NCBI GenBank assembly: GCA_944380545.1 | Contig: CALWHV010000014.1 | Coordinates: 186,001 to 250,000 of the forward strand | Reading direction: 5' to 3' | Length of the DNA stretch: 64,000 nucleotides | From: an uncultured Eubacterium sp. | GTDB lineage: Bacteria > Bacillota > Clostridia > Oscillospirales > Acutalibacteraceae | Notes under the pieces: model-generated | Databases searched by the model: none | Told to the model about the DNA's origin: nothing | The model's input: the letters and a program-made list of their open reading frames with translations, nothing else | Part shown: positions 1-8,289 of the stretch, one piece after another | How positions within the stretch are numbered: position 1 is the stretch's first letter | Layout: each line of letters begins with the position of its first letter | Program-made: the position numbers and the translations under genes

Positions 1-641
1 CAGGCCTCATCAAGGCAAATATTTCCTCAAGGATCGCGCTTACGGTTTCTTCACAAGTAGATTCGCGCACCATCCTTGATTCAAGCGGCGCAGAAAAGCT
101 TTTGGGTCACGGCGATATGCTTTACGCTCCGATCGGCGCAAGCAAGCCGATACGCGTTCAGGGCTGCTTTATAAGCGATGAAGAGATCGAATCTCTTTGC
201 GATTACATCAAGAAGCAGGGCGAGTCTGAATACGACGAAAACATCCAAAAAGAGATAGAGGAAAAAGCCGTTAAGGATAAAAAGAGTCCGTTTGAGGGCG
301 ATGAGGAATCAGACGGCAGCTATGATCCTTTATTTGAAAAGGCAGCGGAGGTCGTTATTGAAACGGGCACCGCGTCAACCTCGTTCCTTCAAAGAAAATT
401 ATCCGTCGGCTATGCGCGAGGCGCAAAAATAATAGATCAGCTTCAGGAATACGGCGTTATAGGTCCTCCCGACGGCTCTAAGCCGCGTAAGGTGCTTATG
501 AATATGCAGATGTGGCTTGAAAAGCGCGCTTATGACGGCACTGTGCCGATTACGGATGAAAATATGGAGCAGATAACATTTGACTCGAACAGCGGCACGG
601 ATGATTTTTCCGATGATATAAACGAAAACAGCGAACAGTAA
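1..641 (+). CDS. ftsK: DNA translocase FtsK/SpoIIIE, C-terminal part
   Basis: The gene is cut by the window start; the frame is open from base 3, leaving about 212 C-terminal residues. FtsK/SpoIIIE is a membrane-anchored hexameric ATPase that pumps chromosomal DNA through the division or sporulation septum. The visible part begins with the end of the RecA-like motor (ISSRIALTVSSQVDSRTILD, then GAEKLLGHGDMLY). An acidic linker follows, and then the winged-helix gamma domain (DPLFEKAAEVVIETGTAST, SFLQRKLSVGYARGAKIID), which reads DNA polarity sequences. The acidic Ser/Asp-rich tail after the gamma domain is longer than usual. The gene is followed 11 bases later by the comEA-like gene. Whether it is FtsK or SpoIIIE cannot be decided without the N-terminus. 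Confidence 0.93.
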   Translation, partial: GLIKANISSRIALTVSSQVDSRTILDSSGAEKLLGHGDMLYAPIGASKPIRVQGCFISDEEIESLCDYIKKQGESEYDENIQKEIEEKAVKDKKSPFEGDEESDGSYDPLFEKAAEVVIETGTASTSFLQRKLSVGYARGAKIIDQLQEYGVIGPPDGSKPRKVLMNMQMWLEKRAYDGTVPITDENMEQITFDSNSGTDDFSDDINENSEQ

Positions 642-652
642 CGGGGCGTTCT

Positions 653-1111
653 ATGGAGAAAAAGTCTAAAGCAACAAACGGCAGCAGGCACAGCGATATC
701 CTTGTCGGGGTAGCGCTGCTGCTTCTTGCGGCCGTTTTTGCATATCTCGGCTTTTCCCAGCCCAAAATTTCAAACAATTATATCATTTCTTCACAGGAAG
801 AGCTTACCGAGCAGTCGCCCGTTTTCACTGAAAACACAGAAAGCGCCGATGCCGGTGCTTCATACACTCAAAGCGCGCAGGCAGCCGGAGATAATAAAGG
901 CAGCGAATCGTCCGTCAGCTTCCCGCTTGATCTCAACACCTGCACGGCTGCCCAGCTTATGCAGATAGACGGGATAGGCGAGGTAAGAGCAAGCGCGATT
1001 ATAGCATACAGAAACGAGCTCGGCGGCTATACTTCCGTTGAACAGCTCAAAAACATCAAGGGAATAGGCGAGGCAACCTTTGCAAAAATCGCTCCGTATG
1101 TTACCGTATGA
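653..1111 (+). CDS. ComEA-like helix-hairpin-helix DNA-binding protein
   Basis: This 152-residue protein has one membrane segment near residues 18-37 (a Leu/Ala-rich stretch). A low-complexity Ser/Glu/Ala linker follows, then a C-terminal double helix-hairpin-helix domain of about 60 residues containing IDGIGEVRASAI and IKGIGEATFAKI. This is the ComEA layout, in which the HhH domain binds incoming DNA outside the membrane during competence. The SLBB domain found in many ComEA proteins is missing, so this is a short form. The stop overlaps the comFC start by four bases (ATGA), which indicates translational coupling with another late-competence gene. DNA uptake is inferred from family and neighbour; no comEC is in the window. 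Confidence 0.8.
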   Translation: MEKKSKATNGSRHSDILVGVALLLLAAVFAYLGFSQPKISNNYIISSQEELTEQSPVFTENTESADAGASYTQSAQAAGDNKGSESSVSFPLDLNTCTAAQLMQIDGIGEVRASAIIAYRNELGGYTSVEQLKNIKGIGEATFAKIAPYVTV

Positions 1112-1809
1112 GTATATTAAACGAGATTATCCATATCCTTAAAAGATCGCTTTTTCCGAACAGATGCAGATTATGCTCCGAAATCATCGACTACAATAAA
1201 ATAATCTGCGATGAATGTCTTTCGGCTCGCCGAATCGAGCCGCCGCTCTGCCTGAAATGCGGCTGCAAGAAGAGCGAATGTATATGTAAGCGCGAGCGTC
1301 ATAAGCCGGAATACAGGTCTGTTGTAGCTCCTTATTATTACGAGGATTCGATTGCGCGCGGAGTGCTTTCCTGCAAAATGAACGATCTGCCGGATCTTAC
1401 AAAGACGCAGGGAGCTTGCATCGCGCAAACCGTTAAGAAATACTACGGCCCTATACAATTTGATTGCGTTACTTATATCCCGATGCGCCGGTATGACGAG
1501 CGATACAGAGGATATAACCAATCCGAGCTGCTTGCGGCGCGTGTTTCGGAAATATGCGGCATACCGTTAAAGCCGATGCTTTATAAGAAGAGGCGAACAA
1601 AGATTCAAAAGCGGCAAAAGGCGTCAAACAGATATGTCAATATGTATAACGCGTTTGATCTTTTGGAGGATGCCGACGCTGACGGCAAAAATATTCTTTT
1701 GATTGATGATGTTAAAACTACAGGCGCAACACTTTCTTCAGCGGCGCTCACGCTTAAGGCATACGGCGCAAAAGCCGTTTACTGCGCTGTATTTGCCATA
1801 GTAAAATAA
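1108..1809 (+). CDS. comFC: ComF family phosphoribosyltransferase-like protein
   Basis: The protein has 233 residues, typical for ComFC/GntX. The N-terminus carries paired zinc-binding cysteines (CRLC, CDEC, CLKC, CIC). The C-terminal half is a type I phosphoribosyltransferase fold with the PRPP loop ILLIDDVKTTGATLSSAA. ComF proteins take part in natural transformation, with a cytoplasmic role linked to handling of imported single-stranded DNA; the chemistry is unproven. The start overlaps the stop of the comEA-like gene. The hairpin downstream has no T-run on the plus strand, so it serves the opposing tRNA genes rather than this operon. Confidence 0.88.
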   Translation: MSILNEIIHILKRSLFPNRCRLCSEIIDYNKIICDECLSARRIEPPLCLKCGCKKSECICKRERHKPEYRSVVAPYYYEDSIARGVLSCKMNDLPDLTKTQGACIAQTVKKYYGPIQFDCVTYIPMRRYDERYRGYNQSELLAARVSEICGIPLKPMLYKKRRTKIQKRQKASNRYVNMYNAFDLLEDADADGKNILLIDDVKTTGATLSSAALTLKAYGAKAVYCAVFAIVK

Positions 1810-1830
1810 AAACCCACGGCAAGCCGTGGG
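1805..1830 (-). terminator. Terminator of the tRNA-Leu/tRNA-Gly unit
   Basis: The 8-bp perfect stem CCCACGGC/GCCGTGGG (1813-1830) lies two bases past the tRNA-Gly CCA end. On the minus strand it is followed by a T-rich run (1805-1812). On the plus strand there is no T-run, so its direction is clear. Confidence 0.8.
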
Positions 1831-1832
1831 TG

Positions 1833-1906
1833 TGGAGCGGCTGATGGGAGTCGAACCCACCTGTCAAGCTTGGGAAGCTTGCATTCTACCGATGAACTAC
1901 AGCCGC
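1833..1906 (-). tRNA. tRNA-Gly (anticodon CCC)
   Basis: The minus strand folds into a complete cloverleaf with acceptor GCGGCTG pairing CAGCCGC. The anticodon stem is CAAGC/GCTTG around the loop TTCCCAA, giving anticodon CCC. The T-loop is the standard GGTTCGACTCC. CCA is encoded at the 3' end (1833-1835). It is the second gene of a two-tRNA transcript led by tRNA-Leu(UAG), 13 bases away. Confidence 0.95.
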
Positions 1907-1919
1907 GTATGGATAAATA

Positions 1920-2002
1920 TGGTGCGGGTAACAGGACTTGAACCTGCACGGTTGCCCACAAGATCCTAAATCTTGCGTGTCTGCCAATTCCACCATACCC
2001 GC
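1920..2002 (-). tRNA. tRNA-Leu (anticodon UAG)
   Basis: This is a class II tRNA with a long variable arm. The acceptor GCGGGTA pairs TACCCGC, the anticodon loop is TTTAGGA (anticodon TAG), and CCA is encoded. It is the first gene of the tRNA transcript and starts about ten bases after a good -10 box at 2012-2017. Confidence 0.95.
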
Positions 2003-2003
2003 A

Positions 2004-2032
2004 TTGCAATTATTTTATCATTATTTCATAAT
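2004..2032 (+). promoter_or_regulatory. Promoter of the GH30-GH2 operon (overlaps tRNA promoter)
   Basis: The -35 TTGCAA (2004-2009), a 17-bp spacer and -10 CATAAT (2027-2032) fit the sigma-A pattern. It lies on top of the opposite-strand tRNA promoter. Function is inferred from position, 28 bases ahead of the GH30 start. Confidence 0.6.
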
Positions 2033-2040
2033 GAAATCAA
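2012..2040 (-). promoter_or_regulatory. Promoter of tRNA-Leu(UAG)/tRNA-Gly
   Basis: Reading the minus strand: -35 TTGATT (2035-2040), a 17-bp spacer and -10 TAAAAT (2012-2017). The spacer is itself a perfect inverted repeat, TCATTAT-TTC-ATAATGA (2018-2034). The mature tRNA begins ten bases downstream. Confidence 0.8.
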
Positions 2041-2059
2041 TATATAAAAGGGGAAATTT

Positions 2060-3580
2060 ATGAAAAAATCACTCAAAATCTTTTTAAAAGTAATCTGCGC
2101 GCTTGTTGCCGTCATAGTTTTGCTGGCTGCAACTGCAGGCATTTACTATGCAGCTTCTAAAAGCTGCACGCTTACCGTTAATGCAGACACCTCGCAGCCC
2201 TTAAGAGAAATGTCAGGCTGGGGAACCTCCGACTGTTGGTGGAGCGATGACATTACCGATGAAAAGACCAGAAATGAAATGGCGGACCTTCTGTTTTCAG
2301 AATCCGGTCTTGATCTCGCTACATACCGCTACTGCCTTTACGGCGGCTACGATCCCGATACGGAGGTAGTTACTAATCAATGGCGCCTCGGCGAAAGCTT
2401 TCTTGTATATAACGAGGATAGCGGCGAATATGAATACGACTGGTCGCGTGACGCGGCATCACAGGCAATGCTTCAAGCAGCGCTTGACAGAGGCGTCAGC
2501 ACAGTTGTGCTTTTTGCCAATTCGCCGCACTATTCAATGTGCAGAAACGGCCGTTCAAGCGGTCACGAGAGCGGAACGGAAACTAATATAGAGCCGGACA
2601 GATACCAGGATTACGCCGACTATTTCCTTGATATAACGGAGCATTTCATCTCACAGGGAGTGCCGGTTAAATATATTTCGCCAATAAACGAGCCGCAGTG
2701 GGGCTGGGGCGGCGAGTCGCCCGCGCAGGAGGGCTGCCATTATGAGGCAGAGGAAGCGGTCGCGCTTTTAAAGATATTTGCAAAGGAAATAATTTCAAGA
2801 GGGATTGATGTTAAGCTCTGCGCGCTTGAAAGCGGTAATATAGGGGATACAGCCAAAAATTATTACAACCTTATGATGGCGGACGAGGATATCAGCAAGG
2901 TGCTGGGGATGTACAGCTTCCATTCCTATTTTAATGATAACGATAAGATCAAAAAAGACCGTTTCGGCTCCTGGATAGAAGAAAGCGTATCCGTTCGCAG
3001 CGATATGACCGAATGGTGCGAGCTTCCCTCGATGCACGACGCATCAGATCCGCTGAGCGCAGTCATAATGGCGCGTGTTATTTCAAACGATATAGGCTGC
3101 CTGAATGTAAACGGCTGGAGCAACTGGGTAGCGGTCAATGAAAAAGGTGTTAATCCCGATGACGGCAAGGATTATTCGGACGGACTGCTTGTTGCAGACC
3201 CCGAAAATCCGAGCGATTATTATATAGCCGCAAGATATTACGGTTATATGCATTACAGCCGCTTTATTCCCGCCGGCTCTCAGATACTCAAGTGCTCGGA
3301 CGGTGTGTTTACCGTAGCTGCATATAAAGACGACGATGGCATCCATTTCAGAGAGCTTGTAAACGAAACGGCATATCTGACTCCGAACGGCGAGCTTGTT
3401 GTTGTAGTAGTTAACGAGGGCGCGGAAAGAGATATAAAAATACCGGCGGACGGTTATAATAATGTTACCGTATATACTACCGACAGCGAGCTTAAATGCG
3501 AGGAGACATACAGCGGCGCTGCCGCTGAAAAGTATACCTGCTCGGAAAATTCGGTTAATACTTATATTTTCACAAAGTAA
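2060..3580 (+). CDS. Membrane-anchored or secreted glycoside hydrolase, GH30-like
   Basis: The 506-residue protein starts with a signal or anchor helix (about residues 8-32). A TIM-barrel glycosidase follows. The likely acid/base is Glu211 in ISPINEPQWGW and the likely nucleophile is Glu318 in SDMTEWCE. Together with the early motif EMSGWGTSDCWW, this fits GH30 (xylanase, glucosylceramidase or fucosidase types). A short beta-rich C-terminal part resembles the GH30 side domain. The substrate cannot be told from sequence. There is no lipobox, so it may stay tethered by its N-terminal helix. The start is set by AAAAGGGGA just upstream. The GH2 gene follows after 11 bases, so the two enzymes are probably co-expressed on one glycan. 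Confidence 0.75.
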   Translation: MKKSLKIFLKVICALVAVIVLLAATAGIYYAASKSCTLTVNADTSQPLREMSGWGTSDCWWSDDITDEKTRNEMADLLFSESGLDLATYRYCLYGGYDPDTEVVTNQWRLGESFLVYNEDSGEYEYDWSRDAASQAMLQAALDRGVSTVVLFANSPHYSMCRNGRSSGHESGTETNIEPDRYQDYADYFLDITEHFISQGVPVKYISPINEPQWGWGGESPAQEGCHYEAEEAVALLKIFAKEIISRGIDVKLCALESGNIGDTAKNYYNLMMADEDISKVLGMYSFHSYFNDNDKIKKDRFGSWIEESVSVRSDMTEWCELPSMHDASDPLSAVIMARVISNDIGCLNVNGWSNWVAVNEKGVNPDDGKDYSDGLLVADPENPSDYYIAARYYGYMHYSRFIPAGSQILKCSDGVFTVAAYKDDDGIHFRELVNETAYLTPNGELVVVVVNEGAERDIKIPADGYNNVTVYTTDSELKCEETYSGAAAEKYTCSENSVNTYIFTK

Positions 3581-3591
3581 AGGAGTTTGTT

Positions 3592-5835
3592 ATGCGAAAT
3601 ATAAAAGAAATTAACGGCGCATGGCTTTTCAGCAAGGAAAGCAGAGATGTTCCGAAGTCGCTCCCGCAGGGCTGGGAAAGCGTTGAGCTTCCGCACACCT
3701 GGAACGGGGAGGACGGGCAGGACGGCGGTAACGATTATTACCGCGGGAAATGCCTTTATGCGCGCAGCCTGAGCCGCTCCGAGCTGCCGGATGGCGATTG
3801 CATATATCTTCAGCTTGACGCCGTAAATTCAAGCGCAGAGGTCTATTTTAACGGCAAAAAGCTTGCCGAGCATCACGGCGGGTATTCCGCCTTCCGCATG
3901 GAGCTTACCGATATAAAGGACGAAAATCTTTTGGTTGTCGCCGCGGATAACAGCCCAAATGAGACCGTCTATCCGCAGCAGGCAGATTTCACATTTTACG
4001 GCGGTATTTACCGCAGCGTAAAGCTTATAGGCGTACCGGCGGAGCATTTTTCGCTTGATTACTACGGCGCGCCGGGAATAAGCGTTACTGCGCAGCCCGT
4101 TGAAAAAGGCGCCGATATTTCCGTTAAGGCATATACAGATAAAGAAGCCGAGGTGCTTTTTGAAATATACGATGCCGAAGGCAAGCTTTTGGAGTCAAAC
4201 AGCGTAGTCGGCGCTTCGCCTGAATATAAATTCCATCTTGAAACGGCGCACCTTTGGAACGCTGTTGAAGATCCGTATCTTTATTCGGCTCGCGCCGTTA
4301 TGAAAAGCAGCGGCGACGAAATCAAAACCCGCTTCGGAATACGCTCCTTTAAGTTTGATGCAAGCAGGGGCTTTATATTAAACGGCAGGGAATACCCGCT
4401 TCGCGGCGTTTCCCGCCATCAGGACAGACCTAAAATAGGCAACGCCCTCAAATTAGAGCATCACAAGGAAGATATAGACCTTATTTGCGAGATGGGCGCC
4501 AATACCGTTCGCCTTGCGCATTATCAGCACGCCCAGGAATTTTACGATTTGTGCGATGAGCGCGGGCTTGTTGTGTGGGCCGAGATACCGTATATTTCAC
4601 GCCATATGCGCACCGCGCGTGAAAATACGATCACGCAGATGACGGAGCTTATCGCGCAAAACTATAACCACCCGTGCATCGTAACCTGGGGGCTTTCAAA
4701 TGAAATAACGATGGGCGGCGCCGCTGATAAGGATATGATAGAAAATCATCGTATCTTAAACGACCTTGTTCATAAGATGGACAAAACACGCCCAACCACA
4801 ATGGCAGTTGTTACGATGTGCGACCCTGCGTCCGAGATAACCTCCGTTTCCGATATCCTTTCTTATAATCACTATTTCGGCTGGTACGGCGGCAATGTTG
4901 AGATGTACGGCCCCTGGTTCGATGATTTTCGCAAAAAATATCCAAACAGGGTTATAGGAATCAGCGAATATGGCTGCGAGGCGCTCGACTGGCATACCTC
5001 AGAGCCTGCTCAAGGCGATTATACGGAGGAATACCAAGCATATTACCACGAGGAAATGATAAAGCAGATCTCCGCAAGGCCGTATCTTTGGGCAACGCAT
5101 GTTTGGAATATGTTTGATTTTGCAGCCGATGCCAGAGCCGAGGGCGGCGAAAACGGTATGAACCATAAAGGTCTTGTATCCTTTGACAGAAAGTATAAAA
5201 AAGACTCTTTTTACGCATATAAGGCCTGGCTTTCGGATGAGCTGTTCGTTCATATATGCTCAAAGCGTTATGTTGAGCGAGTTGAGGATGTTACAAGCGT
5301 TACGGTATATTCAAATCTTGATTATATAGAGCTGTACGCCAACGGAGAGCTTGTTGAAAAGCAGAGCAGGGGAAAGTTCCCGTTCTTTAAATTCAAAGTC
5401 AAAAACAGCGGTGAAACAGAGCTTCTTGCCAAATGCGGCGATTACAGCGATCAGAGCCGAATCGTTAAGGTTGACGAATTCAACGAAAAATACAGAATGA
5501 AGGAAGAGGGCGCGGTAATCAACTGGTTTGAGATCTCCACCCCTCCCGGAAGATATTCCGTAAACGACACCATCGGCGATATAATATCTACCTTCAAGGG
5601 CAAGCTTTTTGCCGTTAAGATACTCCTTATGATTTCAAAGGCGTTTTCATCAGGCTCAGACGGTAAAAAGAAAAAGGGCGGCACAAGCATTGCCGGCTTC
5701 AAGGTCAACAAAACGATGCTTGATATCGCCAAGGGCTTTACCCTGAAGCGCGCGCTTATGATGATGGGCGGCAAGTTTACTAAAGAGGATATAATCAAAA
5801 TCAATTCAATGCTTAATAAAATTAAAAAAAGGTAA
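3592..5835 (+). CDS. GH2 family glycosidase (beta-galactosidase/glucuronidase type)
   Basis: The protein has 747 residues. An N-terminal sugar-binding jelly roll (VELPHTWNGEDGQDG, then DYYRGKCLYAR) is followed by an immunoglobulin-like domain and a TIM barrel. The acid/base is Glu371 in TWGLSNEI and the nucleophile is Glu459 in ISEYGCE. No signal peptide is visible, so it should act in the cytoplasm on sugars released or imported after the exported GH30 step. The last 100 or so residues are unusual for GH2: a hydrophobic, Lys-rich tail (SDGKKKKGG, then FTLKRALMMMGGKFTKEDI) that looks helical and is not part of the catalytic fold. The preceding SD is AAAGGAG. The exact sugar specificity is unknown. 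Confidence 0.85.
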   Translation: MRNIKEINGAWLFSKESRDVPKSLPQGWESVELPHTWNGEDGQDGGNDYYRGKCLYARSLSRSELPDGDCIYLQLDAVNSSAEVYFNGKKLAEHHGGYSAFRMELTDIKDENLLVVAADNSPNETVYPQQADFTFYGGIYRSVKLIGVPAEHFSLDYYGAPGISVTAQPVEKGADISVKAYTDKEAEVLFEIYDAEGKLLESNSVVGASPEYKFHLETAHLWNAVEDPYLYSARAVMKSSGDEIKTRFGIRSFKFDASRGFILNGREYPLRGVSRHQDRPKIGNALKLEHHKEDIDLICEMGANTVRLAHYQHAQEFYDLCDERGLVVWAEIPYISRHMRTARENTITQMTELIAQNYNHPCIVTWGLSNEITMGGAADKDMIENHRILNDLVHKMDKTRPTTMAVVTMCDPASEITSVSDILSYNHYFGWYGGNVEMYGPWFDDFRKKYPNRVIGISEYGCEALDWHTSEPAQGDYTEEYQAYYHEEMIKQISARPYLWATHVWNMFDFAADARAEGGENGMNHKGLVSFDRKYKKDSFYAYKAWLSDELFVHICSKRYVERVEDVTSVTVYSNLDYIELYANGELVEKQSRGKFPFFKFKVKNSGETELLAKCGDYSDQSRIVKVDEFNEKYRMKEEGAVINWFEISTPPGRYSVNDTIGDIISTFKGKLFAVKILLMISKAFSSGSDGKKKKGGTSIAGFKVNKTMLDIAKGFTLKRALMMMGGKFTKEDIIKINSMLNKIKKR

Positions 5836-5840
5836 AGTAA

Positions 5841-5871
5841 AAGCGTTCGTCCGATATACGGATGAACGCTT
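5841..5871. terminator. Bidirectional terminator between GH2 and acyltransferase genes
   Basis: A 13-bp stem (5841-5853 with 5859-5871, one G-U pair) is flanked by T-rich sequence on both strands. It sits between the stops of two convergent genes. Confidence 0.8.
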
Positions 5872-5880
5872 ATTTTATGC

Positions 5881-6804
5881 TTATTTCCAGCTGAGCAGTA
5901 TTTCGGGATTGCGGAAAATTTCGTTGAATTTTTCAATCATAGGCACGCAGTCGCCGAAATCGAGCGCTCTGTGGTCTATCGCGCTTGTTATTGTTATTAT
6001 CTGGCGAACCTCAACCTTATCATTACCGTTTTCATCCTTGACCACCCAGGACTTTTTCTGAATCGGTCCTATGCAAAAAGCAGTAGTCTGCGGCGGAATG
6101 ATCTCGAGCAGGAAAGTGGTTCCCATAAAATCTCTGCAAACTGAGCCGATATTTGAAATAGTTGTGGTGCCCTGTTCGATATCAAGCTTTGTGAGCCTTT
6201 CGCTTTTTGGAATGGAGTAATACTTCTTTTTCTCGCTCCCGCTCAGGGTATGCACCTTATGCTTGCCGGGCATCTTTGAGCCGTAAAGCCTTCTTAAGGT
6301 CTGAAGCACCTTGCCTTCCTTAAGGCCCTTGAGCGTATTATCAAGCGAAACCTCAAACATAACCTCGTTCATATCGCTGTTGTTGGCTCTTCTGATAGTG
6401 TCGTGAATGGCTGCGGTCATTTCGCTGAGCGATTTATTACCCATATCGCGCATATTTACCGTCATCATTTCGCCTGTGTGCAGGATCATCGGCATACTGA
6501 TATTTATCTCGTCGTGATAATAAACGGTGCCGCGAACAAGCTTCCTGTTAAATTTAATCGTTGTGTTCATCTTCGGCGCGGCCTTAAGACCCTCGCAGAT
6601 GATTTTAAGCATAACTGTGTTGATAGAAATCTTCTTCGTTTTATCTGTTACGCCTTCGTTGAGCTGCTTTATGACCTTCATCATATCGGTTACATCGGCT
6701 TCGTAACCCATAGCCGCGTGAGGAATCTCCTCCCAGCTCTGCGAGGTCATATTTGCAACAATCTTTCTTGCAATTCCGAAATGCTCTGTTTTGTAAATTC
6801 CCAT
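5881..6804 (-). CDS. Stand-alone E2-like acyltransferase (2-oxoacid dehydrogenase acyltransferase fold)
   Basis: The 307-residue protein resembles the catalytic domain of dihydrolipoamide acyltransferases and chloramphenicol acetyltransferase. The C-terminal active-site motif is AIDHRALDFGD, keeping the His-Arg-x-x-Asp pattern with Phe where E2 enzymes have Gly. An upstream motif GTTTISNIGSV also fits. It lacks the lipoyl and subunit-binding domains of a true E2, and no E1 or E3 gene is nearby. The start at 6804 is chosen for the SD TTGGAGAT eight bases upstream; an in-frame start 12 codons earlier has none. It has its own promoter, and its upstream neighbour on the same strand is a CoA-transferase. 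The acyl donor and acceptor are unknown. Confidence 0.75.
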   Translation of the reverse strand: MGIYKTEHFGIARKIVANMTSQSWEEIPHAAMGYEADVTDMMKVIKQLNEGVTDKTKKISINTVMLKIICEGLKAAPKMNTTIKFNRKLVRGTVYYHDEINISMPMILHTGEMMTVNMRDMGNKSLSEMTAAIHDTIRRANNSDMNEVMFEVSLDNTLKGLKEGKVLQTLRRLYGSKMPGKHKVHTLSGSEKKKYYSIPKSERLTKLDIEQGTTTISNIGSVCRDFMGTTFLLEIIPPQTTAFCIGPIQKKSWVVKDENGNDKVEVRQIITITSAIDHRALDFGDCVPMIEKFNEIFRNPEILLSWK

Positions 6805-6851
6805 AAAAATCTCCAACCACTTAAAATTATTTGTTATCAAATAACGAAATG

Positions 6852-6880
6852 ATTATACTATAAGGCTGTGGATTTTACAA
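6852..6880 (-). promoter_or_regulatory. Promoter of the E2-like acyltransferase
   Basis: Minus strand: -35 TTGTAA (6875-6880), a 17-bp spacer and a perfect -10 TATAAT (6852-6857), 48 bases before the chosen start. Confidence 0.75.
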
Positions 6881-6936
6881 GAAAATAATTACAAAATTTA
6901 AAATTTGTTAAAACTTAGTTCACTGCAACAATTATA

Positions 6937-8244
6937 TTATTCTATATTGATTTTTTCTTTATATCTTGCTTCATATTCATCGCAAAGCATTTTTCTGAAT
7001 TTGGGATGAGCTATTTTTATAAGCTCCTTTGCCCGTTCACGCATTGTTCTGCCCTTTAGATGGGCTACTCCGAATTCGGTAACCACCATATTAACATCAT
7101 TTCTTGTTGTAGTTATTGCAGAGCGGTCGGTAATTACGGGAACTATTTTTGAAATTGTGTCATTTTTGGCAGTAGAAGTCATCGCAATTATTGAGCGACC
7201 GTTTTTGCTCAATGCAGCTCCGCGCACGAAATCGACCTGACCGCCTACGGCGGAGATTTGAGAAAGCCCCATAGTATCGGCTACGACCTGGCCCATCAGA
7301 TCAATCTGCAGGCAGGAGTTTATAGACACAACATTATCGTTTTGCGAAATGACATAAGCATCGTTAACATAATTGATAGGGTACATTTCAACGGCAGGAT
7401 TATTATTTATATAGTTGCACAGTATCTCGGAACCGAACGCTGCGCCAAGCACCGTTCTTCCCGTGTGAATCTGCTTCTTTTTATTATTGATGATTCCTGC
7501 CTCAAGCAGGGGAACAACGCCGTCGCCGACTAATTCGCTGTGCAGTCCTAAATCTTTTTTATCAAAAAGCTCCTTGCATATGGCGTCGGGTATTCCGCCT
7601 ATACCGAGCTGAAGGCAGTCGCCGTCATTTATAAGAGAAGCGCAGTTTTTACCTATCGCTATCTCAACTTCGCTTAACTCAAGAGATTTCACACCGGGCA
7701 AAGGCTCGTCGTGCTCAACAAAATAAGTGAAATCTCGAACATTTTTCGTACTGTTTCCAAAAGTGCGCGGCATATATTTATTAACCTGCGCGATAACTAT
7801 TTCCGTGTGGTCCGTTGCACCTTTAGTGTAATCGACTGTTGTTCCGAAAGACACATTACCGTGCTCGTCGGGAGGAGAGACGGTGCAAACAGCTACGCGC
7901 GGCTTTATAATATTTTTCAATACAAAAGGTATCTCGCTGAAATTAACGGGTGTAAAATCAGCATCGCCTTCAAGGATGGCTTTTCTGTTGCTTTTAGATG
8001 CAAACAGGCAGTTGAGCCTGAAGTGGCCCTTCATTTCAGGACGGCACCAGGGCGAATCACCGAGCGAAAGCATATTGGTTACCTGAACATCGTGAAAATC
8101 GGTGTAGTGCTCTATCATAGCTCTCTCAATAGCAAAAGGCTCTCCGCACGCAAAGCCCGTAACAACTCTGTCGCCGTCTTTTATGGCTTTTATCGCCTCT
8201 TCGGCGCTTACTAATTTGCTTTTATATATTTCCTGCCAGCTCAT
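6937..8244 (-). CDS. Acyl-CoA:acetate CoA-transferase (Cat2/4-hydroxybutyrate CoA-transferase family)
   Basis: The 435-residue protein belongs to the acetyl-CoA hydrolase/transferase family. The catalytic glutamate that forms the CoA thioester is most likely Glu237 in LHSELVGDGV. Other family signatures are LGIGGIPDAI and GGQVDFVRGA. Such enzymes move CoA between butyryl-CoA or 4-hydroxybutyryl-CoA and acetate, the last step of butyrate formation in many gut Clostridia. Which acyl group is used here cannot be read from sequence. The SD AAAGGAGA is good. The gene follows the SCIFF maturase by 45 bases with no terminator, so it probably shares the SCIFF transcript. Confidence 0.88.
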   Translation of the reverse strand: MSWQEIYKSKLVSAEEAIKAIKDGDRVVTGFACGEPFAIERAMIEHYTDFHDVQVTNMLSLGDSPWCRPEMKGHFRLNCLFASKSNRKAILEGDADFTPVNFSEIPFVLKNIIKPRVAVCTVSPPDEHGNVSFGTTVDYTKGATDHTEIVIAQVNKYMPRTFGNSTKNVRDFTYFVEHDEPLPGVKSLELSEVEIAIGKNCASLINDGDCLQLGIGGIPDAICKELFDKKDLGLHSELVGDGVVPLLEAGIINNKKKQIHTGRTVLGAAFGSEILCNYINNNPAVEMYPINYVNDAYVISQNDNVVSINSCLQIDLMGQVVADTMGLSQISAVGGQVDFVRGAALSKNGRSIIAMTSTAKNDTISKIVPVITDRSAITTTRNDVNMVVTEFGVAHLKGRTMRERAKELIKIAHPKFRKMLCDEYEARYKEKINIE

Positions 8245-8289
8245 AATTTTTCTCCTTTACAGCTGTTTTCCGGCTCCTGCCGGGTAATA

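Noticed and set aside
1779..2009. Open frame across the two minus-strand tRNA genes
   Set aside because: It consists of tRNA sequence read as protein. The same applies to frames over the tRNA genes near 12.0 and 26.2 kb.
8267..8283. CCGGC/GCCGG hairpin between scfB and the CoA-transferase gene as a terminator
   Set aside because: The stem is only 5 bp and there is no T-run on the minus strand, so transcription probably continues.
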